A DNA stretch of 21,831 nucleotides from DATJLQ01 sp035509415 (lineage in GTDB: Bacteria > Pseudomonadota > Alphaproteobacteria > JACZXZ01). Within the stretch, counting starts at the first letter, position 1. Each line of letters opens with the position of its first letter. Below are positions 7,716 to 14,888 of the stretch, piece after piece. The notes beneath the pieces were generated by a model, which saw only the letters and a program-made list of their open reading frames with translations, was not told the origin of the DNA and did not search any database. The stretch spans positions 1 to 21,831 of the forward strand of contig DATJLQ010000197.1 in the NCBI GenBank assembly GCA_035509415.1, read 5' to 3'. Made by a program: the position numbers and the translations under genes.

Positions 7716-7731
7716 GCGCAATCGATTGCGC
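7716..7731. promoter_or_regulatory. LacI-family operator O2 (perfect 16-bp palindrome)
   Basis: GCGCAATCGATTGCGC is a perfect palindrome with a central CG. Its inner 12 bases are identical to the site at 11878-11889 beside the lacI-type gene. Its location over the predicted start of the M24 transcript fits repression. Confidence 0.75.
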
Positions 7732-7863
7732 GAGCGGGCGGTGTGGGGTCCGTGCGCCGGTCGGAAAAGAGGCCGGACGAACGGTCGGGGGCCCGTGGTC
7801 GCGGGCCTGTCTCGGCCGCGCGATCCGGGCCCGCGAACGTCGCACCGAGGAGGATCCGCGCCG

Positions 7864-9168
7864 ATGCCGAAGACCAAGCTCGAGCCCAAGATCGTCAAGC
7901 CCGAGGACATCGACCCGCACCATAATTGGAGCCGGCCGCTTCAGGCGCCCGGCCATATGCAGGTCGATTTCGAGGAGCGGGTCGATTTCCGCCGCCTGCA
8001 CCGGTACCGCCTCGCGCGCACGCGCGCGGCGCTCGCGAAATCGGGCCTCGGCGCCATCCTCACCTTCGACCAGCATAATATCCGTTACATCTCCTCGACC
8101 GTGATCGGCGAATGGGCGCGCGACAAGCTCACGCGCTATTGCCTGATCACCGGCAACGGCGAGCCCTATGTGTGGGATTTCGGCTCGGCCGCGAAGCACC
8201 ACCGCCTCTACGCGCCCTGGCTCGAGCAGGATCATTGCCGCGCGGGGCTCCTGGGCATGCGCGGCGCGATCCACCCGAATGTCGGCCTGTTCAAGCGCGC
8301 GGCCGAGGAGATCAAGTCGATCCTGGTCGAGGAGGGGGTCGCCGACATGCCGCTCGGCGTCGACTTGACCGAGCTTCCCATGCTGTTCGAGCTGCAGAAG
8401 GTCGGCATCGACGTGCGCGACGGCCAGCAGCTCATGCTCGACGCGCGCGAGATCAAGAGCCACGACGAGATCACGCTCTTGAACCAGTCGGCGGCGATGG
8501 TCGACGGCACCTACCAGAAGATCGCCGAGGCCTTGAAGCCCGGCGTGCGCGAGAGCCAGATCGTCGCCCTCGCCAACTACGACCTCTACGAGCAGGGCTC
8601 GGACTGCGTCGAGGCGATCAACGCCATCTCGGGCGAGCGCTGCTCGCCGCATCCGCACAACTTCACGGACCGCATCCTGCGCCCCGGCGACCAGGCGTTC
8701 TTCGACATCATCCAGTCCTACGTCGGCTACCGCACCTGCTACTACCGCACCTTCAGCGTCGGACGCGCGACCGTGGCGCAGCGGGACGCCTACAAGCGCG
8801 CGCGCGAGTGGATCGACACGGCGATCGCCATGATCAAGCCCGGCGTGCGCTCGGATCGGGTCGCGGAGGCCTGGCCCACCGCGGAGGAGATCGGCTTTTC
8901 GGGCGAGATGGAGGCGTTCGGCCTCGAGTTCGCCCACGGGCTCGGCCTCGGCCTCCACGAGCGGCCGATCATCAGCCGGCTCAACTCCTTCGAGGAGCCG
9001 ACCGAGATCAAGGCCGGCATGGTGTTCGCGCTCGAGACCTACTGCCCGGCGGCGGACGGCAGCGGCTCGGCCGCGCGCATCGAGGAGGAGGTCGTGGTGA
9101 CCGACAAAGGTTGCAAGGTCATTACGCTCTATCCCGCGGACGAGCTCCCGGTCGCCAATCCTTATTGA
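7864..9168 (+). CDS. M24-fold (Xaa-Pro peptidase/creatinase/DddP-like) enzyme lacking one canonical metal ligand
   Basis: Cytosolic protein of 434 aa with the two-domain creatinase-like arrangement: an N-terminal domain (about 40-200, including FDQHNIRYISST) and a C-terminal 'pita-bread' domain (about 215-430). Of the five ligands expected in M24 metallopeptidases I can place Asp281, His358 (AHGLGLGLHERP), Glu391 and Glu407. The second Asp, 11 residues after the first, is Cys292 (GYRTCYYRTF in place of the usual GY-x-S/T-D-x-x-R-T). The fold also hosts non-peptidases such as creatinase and the DMSP lyase DddP, and the N-terminal pattern recalls DddP. I therefore call it an M24-fold enzyme of unknown substrate. 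ATG 7864 follows GAGGAGG at 10 bases. It is monocistronic or co-transcribed with the flippase 114 bp downstream, and operator O2 controls its predicted promoter. Confidence 0.88.
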   Translation: MPKTKLEPKIVKPEDIDPHHNWSRPLQAPGHMQVDFEERVDFRRLHRYRLARTRAALAKSGLGAILTFDQHNIRYISSTVIGEWARDKLTRYCLITGNGEPYVWDFGSAAKHHRLYAPWLEQDHCRAGLLGMRGAIHPNVGLFKRAAEEIKSILVEEGVADMPLGVDLTELPMLFELQKVGIDVRDGQQLMLDAREIKSHDEITLLNQSAAMVDGTYQKIAEALKPGVRESQIVALANYDLYEQGSDCVEAINAISGERCSPHPHNFTDRILRPGDQAFFDIIQSYVGYRTCYYRTFSVGRATVAQRDAYKRAREWIDTAIAMIKPGVRSDRVAEAWPTAEEIGFSGEMEAFGLEFAHGLGLGLHERPIISRLNSFEEPTEIKAGMVFALETYCPAADGSGSAARIEEEVVVTDKGCKVITLYPADELPVANPY

Positions 9169-9282
9169 CCGGCGTCGGGTCCGCCCGAAGCAGTTCGGAC
9201 TCGCGCGCGATGATGATAGACTCCGTCGGGCGCGGGCTCGGGGGGCAAGGCGCCCTGCCGCGTCGTCGCGTCGCTGTCGCGG

Positions 9283-10620
9283 GTGAGCGCGTGTCCCGGC
9301 ATGTGGCCAGCATTCGATAAATTCGTCATCGGCCCGACGCGGCGCTGGGCTCGCGTGTTCGCGAAGTTCACGTTCGTCCAGGCGATGGCCCAGCTCGTGG
9401 GCGTGTTCGCCGGGATCGTCGTGGTGCGGCTCCTGGCGAAGCACGACTACGCGCTCTACACCATCGCCAACAGCATGCTGTGGGCGCTCGTGATCCTGTC
9501 CGACGGCGGCATCTCGGCGTCCGCGGCGGGAATCGGCGGGCGCGCCTGGCAGGACACGGCCCATCTCGGGCGCACGGTCGCAACCGCCCTCTCGATCCGC
9601 TGGAAGCTGTGCGCGATCCTCGTGACCCCGGTCGCGGCCGCGCTCGCGATGTTGTTGCTCAAGAACGGCGCCGGCCCGGTCACGACCGCGGCACTCATCG
9701 CGATCGTGCTCGCGGGCGCGGTGATCTCGCTCGGCGCCAGCGTCTACATCGTGGTGCCGCGCCTCCTCGGCAACGTGCGCCTGCTCCAGATCGTCGTCAT
9801 GTCGACCGCGATCGCGCGGCTTGGCGCGACGCTGCTCCTGGCCGCCTTCGGCCTCACCGCCGAGACCGCGATGATCGCCATCGCGATGAGCCTCGGGGTC
9901 GAGTTCTGGCAGGTGCGGCGCTGGGCCAGGCGCCACATCGGGCTCGACTCGCGCACCGAGATCGACCGGCCGGTGCACGACGAGCTCATGCGCGTGACGC
10001 GGCGTCAGGTGCCGAACGCGCTCTACTACATTTTCCAGACCCAGGTGAGCGTGTGGCTGCTCAGCGTGTTCGGAACTTACGAGCACATCGCGAACCTGGG
10101 TGCCTTGACGCGCATCAGCGCGGTCTACCTCGCCCTCTCGGCCGCGGTCGACGGCCTGATCCTGCCGCGCTTCGCGCGCTGCAACGAGGCGGAGCGCATC
10201 TGGTCGCTCTATCTCCAGATCTTCTTCGGGTTGGTGGCGCTCACGGTGGTGCCGGTGCTGGTCGTATGGGCCGCGCCCCAGCCGTTCCTCTGGATCCTGG
10301 GGCCGAAATACGCGGGTCTCTCGACCGAGCTCCTGCTCGCGATGCTGAGCGCCTTCACGGGCGTGCTCAACTCGGTCACCTGGGGGCTGAACGCGACGCG
10401 CGCCTGGTTCCTCCCGGTCAAGGTCTATGTCGGGCTCGGCCTCTTGGTGCAGCTCGCGCTCCTGCTCGCGATCGGCGCTGCGACCGTGCGCGAGGTGCTG
10501 GAGATGTCGATCCTCATGAACGTCGCCCAGACCGCGATGAACATGGCGGGGACCATGGTCTTCATCCGCAATTACCGGCGCGCTGCCGCGCCGGCACCGG
10601 CGGCTTCCGGCAGCACCTAG
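9283..10620 (+). CDS. oligosaccharide flippase family (Wzx/MOP) membrane protein
   Basis: Integral inner-membrane protein of about 445 aa with some 12 hydrophobic segments spread along its length. It resembles MOP-superfamily flippases that move lipid-linked sugars for polysaccharide or O-antigen export. The first helix (FVQAMAQLVGVFAGIVVVRL) follows a short basic start, as in Wzx proteins, and the C-terminus ends in a basic, Ala/Pro-rich tail. The start is uncertain: GTG 9283 gives the longest reading, while ATG 9301 six codons later is equally plausible. Neither has a strong ribosome site. No glycosyltransferase or polymerase gene is nearby, so it is an orphan flippase. It lies downstream of the M24 gene and converges with the lacI-type gene across a repeat. 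Confidence 0.85.
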   Translation: MSACPGMWPAFDKFVIGPTRRWARVFAKFTFVQAMAQLVGVFAGIVVVRLLAKHDYALYTIANSMLWALVILSDGGISASAAGIGGRAWQDTAHLGRTVATALSIRWKLCAILVTPVAAALAMLLLKNGAGPVTTAALIAIVLAGAVISLGASVYIVVPRLLGNVRLLQIVVMSTAIARLGATLLLAAFGLTAETAMIAIAMSLGVEFWQVRRWARRHIGLDSRTEIDRPVHDELMRVTRRQVPNALYYIFQTQVSVWLLSVFGTYEHIANLGALTRISAVYLALSAAVDGLILPRFARCNEAERIWSLYLQIFFGLVALTVVPVLVVWAAPQPFLWILGPKYAGLSTELLLAMLSAFTGVLNSVTWGLNATRAWFLPVKVYVGLGLLVQLALLLAIGAATVREVLEMSILMNVAQTAMNMAGTMVFIRNYRRAAAPAPAASGST

Positions 10621-10716
10621 CGCATTTTCCGCCGAAATGGAAACCGGTTCGGCGCGAAAAATGGGTCGGTTCGATAATCCGGAGCGTAGTCCGATTGGAC
10701 TTGATGAAGTCGCGCT
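10621..10716. repeat. intergenic palindromic repeat between convergent genes
   Basis: The gap contains CGCCGAA/TTCGGCG (10630-10636 with 10648-10654), an AACCGGTT core inside that loop, and GTCC-GATT-GGAC (10689-10700). Its ends, CTAGCGC and GCGCTCTAG, are near-complementary. The sequence resembles a dispersed intergenic element I recall from alphaproteobacterial genomes. It fills the whole gap and may act as a bidirectional terminator. Confidence 0.55.
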
Positions 10717-11769
10717 CTAGGACGCGCGACCGCGCGCGGGCTTGGCCGGCCGCGCCTCCGCGGTCGAGCCGCGCACGATGAGCTCGGTTGCGAGCGTCAC
10801 CGAGAGGGCGGCGCCGTCGCCGTGCTGGATACGCAGCAGGAGCGCCTTCGCCGCCTGGGTCCCCATCTCGTAGAGCGGCATGCGCACGGTGGTGAGCGGC
10901 GGCTTGAGCTTGTCGACGAAGCGGATGTCGTTGAAGCCGGTGACCGAAACGTCCCCGGGCACGCTGAGCCCGAGCTCGGCGGCCGCGTCGTAGCAGCCGA
11001 TCGCGAACAGGTCGTTCGCGGTGAGGGCGGCGGTGAAGGTGCGGTCGCGCGACCAGAGCTCGCGGAACGCGCGCCGGCCTTCCTCCTCGTTGAACGCCTG
11101 GCACGCGACCACGAGGCGCGGCTCGGCCTTGAGCCCGTGGTCGCGCATCGCCTCGACGAAGGCCTGACGCCTGCCATGGCCGGTCGAGAGCGAGGGCGGC
11201 CCCGCGATGTGCGCGATGCGCCGGTGGCCGAGCGCCACGAGATGCGCCACCGTCTGGCGCACGCCGAGCACGTCGTCGGCCACCACCGCGGGCGCCTTCG
11301 AGGAATCGGGGGCTCGATTGATGAGCACGAGGGGGATGTCCTCGGCGAGGCAGTAATCGACCACGGGGTCGCGCCGGCGCGCGGTCGCGAGGATGAGGCC
11401 ATCGACCCGACGCGCGATCATCTTCTGGACCGCGATGCGCGCACGCTCGGCGTCGTTGTCGGTGTTGGTCAGGATCGCGGTGTAGCCGACCGCGCCGAAC
11501 ACGTCCTCGATGCCGCGGATCGCGGGCGGGAATACCGGGTTGTTGAGGTCGGGGATGAGCACGCCCGCGGTGAGCGTGCGGTTGGTCTTGAGCCCGTAGG
11601 CGATCGGGTTCGGATGGTAGCCGAGGCTCTCGGCCGCCGCCGCGACCCGGCGCGCGATCGCCTCCGTCACCATGGGACGCGTCGCCGGGTTGAGCACGCG
11701 CGAGACGGTCGAGGGATGGACGCCGACCTTGCGCGCGACGTCGCGGAGTGTCGTCCGGGTGCGGGCCAT
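10717..11769 (-). CDS. LacI-family transcriptional regulator
   Basis: DNA-binding regulator of 350 aa. Residues 6-27 form the LacI helix-turn-helix (TLRDVARKVGVHPSTVSRVL). The hinge helix follows (PNPIAYGLKTNRT), and then a periplasmic-binding-protein-like effector domain starting at AGVLIPDLNNPVFPP and running to about residue 335 (TGFNDIRFVDKLKPPLTTVRMP). The effector is probably a small organic molecule, not identifiable here. ATG 11769 sits at the usual distance from the HTH. The gene is divergent from the dehydrogenase gene, with a GCAATCGATTGC palindrome between them. The same core occurs at the promoters of the M24 gene and the AhpD-fold/ABC operon, so this protein is the best candidate for repressing all of them and perhaps itself. 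Confidence 0.93.
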   Translation of the reverse strand: MARTRTTLRDVARKVGVHPSTVSRVLNPATRPMVTEAIARRVAAAAESLGYHPNPIAYGLKTNRTLTAGVLIPDLNNPVFPPAIRGIEDVFGAVGYTAILTNTDNDAERARIAVQKMIARRVDGLILATARRRDPVVDYCLAEDIPLVLINRAPDSSKAPAVVADDVLGVRQTVAHLVALGHRRIAHIAGPPSLSTGHGRRQAFVEAMRDHGLKAEPRLVVACQAFNEEEGRRAFRELWSRDRTFTAALTANDLFAIGCYDAAAELGLSVPGDVSVTGFNDIRFVDKLKPPLTTVRMPLYEMGTQAAKALLLRIQHGDGAALSVTLATELIVRGSTAEARPAKPARGRAS

Positions 11770-11845
11770 GGCGAGGATGTATAGAGAGATGCCCGAGCCG
11801 CGGCAAGCGGGCGCCCCGATCCGCGGCCTCCCGGGGACACGCCAT

Positions 11846-11874
11846 TTGCGCGTCTCCCGAGGGTCGAGTATAAG
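11846..11874 (+). promoter_or_regulatory. predicted promoter of the dehydrogenase gene
   Basis: TTGCGC (11846-11851) and TATAAG (11869-11874) are separated by 17 bases. The -10 matches consensus at five of six positions. Operator O3 starts 3 bases downstream, so a bound repressor would cover the start site. Confidence 0.6.
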
Positions 11875-11877
11875 GCT

Positions 11878-11889
11878 GCAATCGATTGC
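11878..11889. promoter_or_regulatory. LacI-family operator O3 (perfect 12-bp palindrome)
   Basis: GCAATCGATTGC, identical to the inner 12 bases of O2. It lies in the 174-bp divergent region between the lacI-type gene and the dehydrogenase gene, over the predicted start of the latter and about 110 bp upstream of the regulator's start codon. Confidence 0.75.
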
Positions 11890-11943
11890 GTGGGCCGGCC
11901 TTTTGGGCCGCCCGCGCGGCCGTCACAGGGAGCTCGAAGGGCG

Positions 11944-12885
11944 ATGAGGCACAAACTCGGCTGGATCGGATTGGGGCGCATGGGGAGCCCGATGGCGTCG
12001 CGCCTCCTGAAGAAGGGCTACGACGTCGCGGTCTACAACCGCACGCAAGCGAAGGCGGAGCCGCTCGCCTCGCTCGGCGCCAAGATCGTCGAGCGGCCGC
12101 AGGATCTGGCCGGATGCGACATCGTCTTCACCATGGTCTCGACCAGCGACGACCTGATCGCGGTGCTTTCCGACCCGGGCGGGCTTCTCGCCAAAGCGGA
12201 GGCGGCGCCGAAGATCGTGGTCGATTGCTCGACCGTGTCGGTCGAGGGCTCGACCAAGGCGCGCGCTGCTGCCGAGAAAGCGGGGGCCGCGTTCCTTGCG
12301 TCCCCGGTGAGCGGCAACGGCAAGGTCGTGAAGGCGGGGAAGCTCAGCGTCGTGGTCTCGGGCCCGCGCGCGGCCTACGACGTGGCCGAGCCCTATCTCG
12401 CGACGCTCGGCCAGGGCGTGAGCTACGTGGGCGAGGGCGAGCTCGCGCGTATCGTCAAGATTTGCCACAACGTCATGCTCGGCGTGGTCGCGCAGAACCT
12501 GGCCGAGATCACGGTGCTGGCCGAGAAGGCCGGCGTGAAGCGCCACGCCTTCCTCGACTTCATCAACAAGAGCGTGATGGGCTCGATGTTCACGCGCTAC
12601 AAGACGCCGGCCTACGTCAATCTCGACCTCACCACCACCTTCACGCCCGTGCTGCTTCGGAAGGACCTCGATCTCGGCCTCGCCGCCGCGCGCGAGCTCG
12701 GCGTGCCCATGCCGGTCACCGCCGCGACGCGCGAGGTGATCCAGAGCCTGGTGGGCAACGGCTACGTCGATTGCGACTTCGCGGCCTTGTTGCTGCTCGA
12801 GGCCAAGGGTGCCGGGCTCGAGCTCAAGCCCGAGAACGTGCCGGTCGAGGACGGGCTCGGCGTCACCGCCAAGGCGGCGGAGTAG
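11944..12885 (+). CDS. NAD(P)-dependent beta-hydroxyacid dehydrogenase (HIBADH family)
   Basis: Cytosolic oxidoreductase of 313 aa in the 3-hydroxyisobutyrate / tartronate-semialdehyde / 6-phosphogluconate dehydrogenase family. It interconverts beta-hydroxy acids and the corresponding semialdehydes or keto acids. The Rossmann motif is at residues 9-16 (GLGRMGSP). The substrate-binding signature SPVSGNGK spans 120-127. The catalytic Lys172 and Asn176 are in RIVKICHN. The all-helical dimerisation domain follows. Asn after NRT at the end of strand 2 (YNRT) suits NADP or NAD; I cannot decide which. ATG 11944 begins the conserved region, and an in-frame reading from 11890 would start inside the operator region. 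Adjacent divergent lacI and operator O3 indicate substrate-induced expression. Confidence 0.92.
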   Translation: MRHKLGWIGLGRMGSPMASRLLKKGYDVAVYNRTQAKAEPLASLGAKIVERPQDLAGCDIVFTMVSTSDDLIAVLSDPGGLLAKAEAAPKIVVDCSTVSVEGSTKARAAAEKAGAAFLASPVSGNGKVVKAGKLSVVVSGPRAAYDVAEPYLATLGQGVSYVGEGELARIVKICHNVMLGVVAQNLAEITVLAEKAGVKRHAFLDFINKSVMGSMFTRYKTPAYVNLDLTTTFTPVLLRKDLDLGLAAARELGVPMPVTAATREVIQSLVGNGYVDCDFAALLLLEAKGAGLELKPENVPVEDGLGVTAKAAE

Positions 12886-12904
12886 GGCGGCGGGCTCGAC
12901 CGCT

Positions 12905-13008
12905 CCCTTCGACCTCATACTTCGAGACGCTGCGCTCCTCGGGACGAGGTCGATTGAAATCTCGCGATTGCCTCACCCTGAGGAGGCCCGTATGGCCGCC
13001 TCGAAGGG
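12905..13008. repeat. palindromic dispersed-type repeat between convergent genes
   Basis: The 104-bp element has complementary ends, CCCTTCGA (12905-12912) and TCGAAGGG (13001-13008). Inside is CCTCA-CCC-TGAGG (12971-12983), and a further near-repeat, CTTCGAGACG with CTCCTCGGGACGAGG, lies on the left. The motif family with CCTGAGGAG cores is frequent in alphaproteobacterial intergenic DNA. It separates the dehydrogenase gene from the MarR-GNAT gene. Confidence 0.65.
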
Positions 13009-13034
13009 CGCGGCAAGTCACGAACGACGCTCGC

Positions 13035-14039
13035 CTAAAGCTCGACTTCCCAATATTCGCTCTCGACCTCGGGGCCGAAGTCGCGGTGGCGCTCGCGTTG
13101 GGTGATGCGGAAGCCCGCGCGCGCGTAAATGCGCCGCGCCGGCTCGAGGTTCGAGTGGGTCCAGAGGATGACCTTGCGGTAGCCGACCGAGCGCGCGAAC
13201 CGGAGGCACTCCTCGACCAGGCGCGTCCCCAGCCCGTGGCCGCGCGCCTTGTCCTCGACCATGAGAAGGCGCAGCTGGCCTTCCTCGTCGCTGCGCTTCA
13301 CCAGCATGACCGAGCCCACGCGCTCGCCGTCGAGCTCGGCGATCCAGCAACGCTCGCACGCGGGATTGAAATGGTGCAGGAACGAGGACAGCGTGTCGGC
13401 GACGTTCGCCTCGAGGCCGGGGCCCCAGCCGTGATGCTCGGCGTAATAGGCGCCGTGGCGCTCCATGATCCAGCCCATGTCGCCCGGCTTGTGCGCGCGG
13501 AGCTCGATCTCCGGCGCCTTGGGATCGGGATCGGGGCCGAGGAGGGATTCGATCTCGCCCATCGCGGCCACGAGCCGGTCGCGCCCGCTTTCGCCCAGGG
13601 GCTCGATCAGGTGCGCGACGTCGGCGCTCGAGCGCGCGTCCAGATGCCGGAACGCCTTCCTGCCGCGCGCGGTGAGCGAGAGCAGGCTCGCGCGCCCGTC
13701 CGCGGCCGAGCGCTCCTTCGCGACCAGGCCCTTCTTCTCGAAGCCGCGTAGCATGCGGCTCATATAGCCGGCATCGAGGTCGAGGGCGTGCCTGAGCTCG
13801 GTCGCGGTCGCGCGCGCGCGGAGGGCGAGCTCGCGGATTACCCGCGCCTCGGCGAGCGAGAAGGGCGTCTCGAGAAGGTGCTCGTTGAGCACGCCGATCT
13901 TCTTCGTATAGAAGCGGTTGAAGTGGCGCACGGCCGCGATGCGGCCCGGATCGGCGGACGCAGGATCGGCGGGTGGGGAATCGGTTGCCACGATCTCCGG
14001 CCTGGCGCGTTTGGTCCTGGCGGCGGCGGCGACACTCAT
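13035..14039 (-). CDS. MarR-GNAT fusion: regulator with acetyltransferase domain
   Basis: Two-domain protein of 334 aa. Residues about 30-165 are a MarR winged helix (FSLAEARVIREL, then TELRHALDLDAGYMSRMLRG as recognition region, and the wing KERSAADGRASLLSLT). Residues about 175-334 are a GNAT N-acetyltransferase domain with the acetyl-CoA motif RGHGLGTRLVEE and the late segment NLEPARRIYARAGF. Such fusions are a known bacterial family; the acetylated substrate is usually unknown. ATG 14039 follows GGGAG at about 8 bases. It lies 132 bp after livF on the same strand but has its own predicted promoter, overlapped by a MarR-like inverted repeat, suggesting autoregulation. It might also control the liv-type operon upstream, though no matching site was found there. 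Confidence 0.9.
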   Translation of the reverse strand: MSVAAAARTKRARPEIVATDSPPADPASADPGRIAAVRHFNRFYTKKIGVLNEHLLETPFSLAEARVIRELALRARATATELRHALDLDAGYMSRMLRGFEKKGLVAKERSAADGRASLLSLTARGRKAFRHLDARSSADVAHLIEPLGESGRDRLVAAMGEIESLLGPDPDPKAPEIELRAHKPGDMGWIMERHGAYYAEHHGWGPGLEANVADTLSSFLHHFNPACERCWIAELDGERVGSVMLVKRSDEEGQLRLLMVEDKARGHGLGTRLVEECLRFARSVGYRKVILWTHSNLEPARRIYARAGFRITQRERHRDFGPEVESEYWEVEL

Positions 14040-14118
14040 GCTTCGCTCCCTTCGGCTCGCGCGTCCGATCGGGACTCCGCTCCCGGTCGGGGGCTTTCGA
14101 TGAGCCTGCCGGAGATGT

Positions 14119-14131
14119 TTGACTTTGTCAA
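14119..14131. promoter_or_regulatory. MarR-type inverted repeat over a -35 box
   Basis: TTGAC-TTT-GTCAA, a 5+3+5 inverted repeat. Read leftward it contains TTGACA (14126-14131), a perfect -35 box for the MarR-GNAT gene that starts 87 bp away. The matching -10 region (about 14103-14108) is weak. Similar TTGAC/GTCAA sites are typical of MarR-family operators. Confidence 0.5.
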
Positions 14132-14171
14132 GTATCTCGCGGTGCCCGTCGGCCGGCCGGGGTTGCGACGC

Positions 14172-14888
14172 CTAAAGCCCTAGATACGCCTTGCGGATTT
14201 CGGGATTGGCGGCCAGTGCCGCGGCCTTGCCCTCGGTGAAGAGGCGGCCTTCGGCGACCACGTAGGCGTAGTCGCTGACCGAGAGGGCGAGATGCACGTT
14301 CTGCTCGACGAGGAGGATGGTGAGGCCCGCCTCCTTGAGCGCCTTCAGGGTCTGGAACAGCTGCTGCACCACGACCGGCGCCAGGCCGAGCGAGAGCTCG
14401 TCGATGATCAGGATCTTTGGATCGGTCATGAGGCCGCGCGCGATCGCGAGCATCTGCTGCTCGCCGCCCGAGAAGGTGCCGGCGTGCTGGCGCCGGCGTT
14501 CCTTGAGGCGCGGGAAGTAGCCATAGACCTGCTCCAGGCGCTTGGCGGCGACGCGGCCCGCGCGGCGCGTGAAGGCGCCCATCTGGAGATTTTCCTCGAC
14601 CGTCATGGCGCTGAAGAGCTGGCGCCCCTCGGGCACGAGCACGAGGCCGCGCGCGGCCTTGGCATGGGCCGGAAGGCGCGTCACGTCCTCGCCCTCGAAC
14701 AGCACGCGGCCGCCGCGCGGCTTGACGCTGCCGACGACGGCCCGGAGGGTCGTGGTCTTGCCCGCGCCGTTGGCGCCGATGATGGTGGTGAGCGCACCCT
14801 CTTGGGCCGCGAGCGAGATGCCCCAAAGCACCTGGACCTCGCCATAGCCCGCCTCGAGCGAGTCGACCTGAAGGAGTGGGTCGCTCAT
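14172..14888 (-). CDS. livF: branched-chain amino acid-type ABC transporter ATPase
   Basis: Second cytosolic ATPase of a hydrophobic amino-acid uptake system, 238 aa. It has Walker A GANGAGKTT, the LivF-specific VPEGRQLFSAMTVEENL segment, the signature FSGGEQQMLAIARGLM, Walker B ILIIDELSLGLAP and the H-loop region LLVEQNVHLAL. The ATG overlaps the TGA of livG by 4 bp (ATGA), which fixes the start and shows tight coupling. Longer in-frame readings upstream are antisense-like artefacts of livG. It is the last gene of the livKHMGF-type operon. The actual substrate may be another hydrophobic or aromatic amino or organic acid, since many systems of this family are not specific for Leu/Ile/Val. Confidence 0.92.
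   Translation of the reverse strand: MSDPLLQVDSLEAGYGEVQVLWGISLAAQEGALTTIIGANGAGKTTTLRAVVGSVKPRGGRVLFEGEDVTRLPAHAKAARGLVLVPEGRQLFSAMTVEENLQMGAFTRRAGRVAAKRLEQVYGYFPRLKERRRQHAGTFSGGEQQMLAIARGLMTDPKILIIDELSLGLAPVVVQQLFQTLKALKEAGLTILLVEQNVHLALSVSDYAYVVAEGRLFTEGKAAALAANPEIRKAYLGL

Larger units (their letters stand above)
7486..7863. promoter_or_regulatory. divergent control region between AhpD-fold/ABC operon and M24 gene
   Basis: A 378-bp gap without a gene. It holds two outward-facing promoters, each with a LacI-type operator at the start site, and a GGTATACC palindrome between them. The elements are listed separately. The two mRNA leaders would be about 105 nt (left) and 145 nt (right). I see no riboswitch-like structure in them. 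Confidence 0.6.

Noticed and set aside
7624..10086. 820-codon open frame on the minus strand across the M24 and flippase genes
   Set aside because: Runs through the promoter region and two well-supported genes; translation is Arg/Asp/His-rich without recognisable motifs.
11886..13751. 621-codon plus-strand frame spanning the dehydrogenase and MarR-GNAT genes
   Set aside because: Frame-shifted shadow of the dehydrogenase and antisense to MarR-GNAT; no domain visible.
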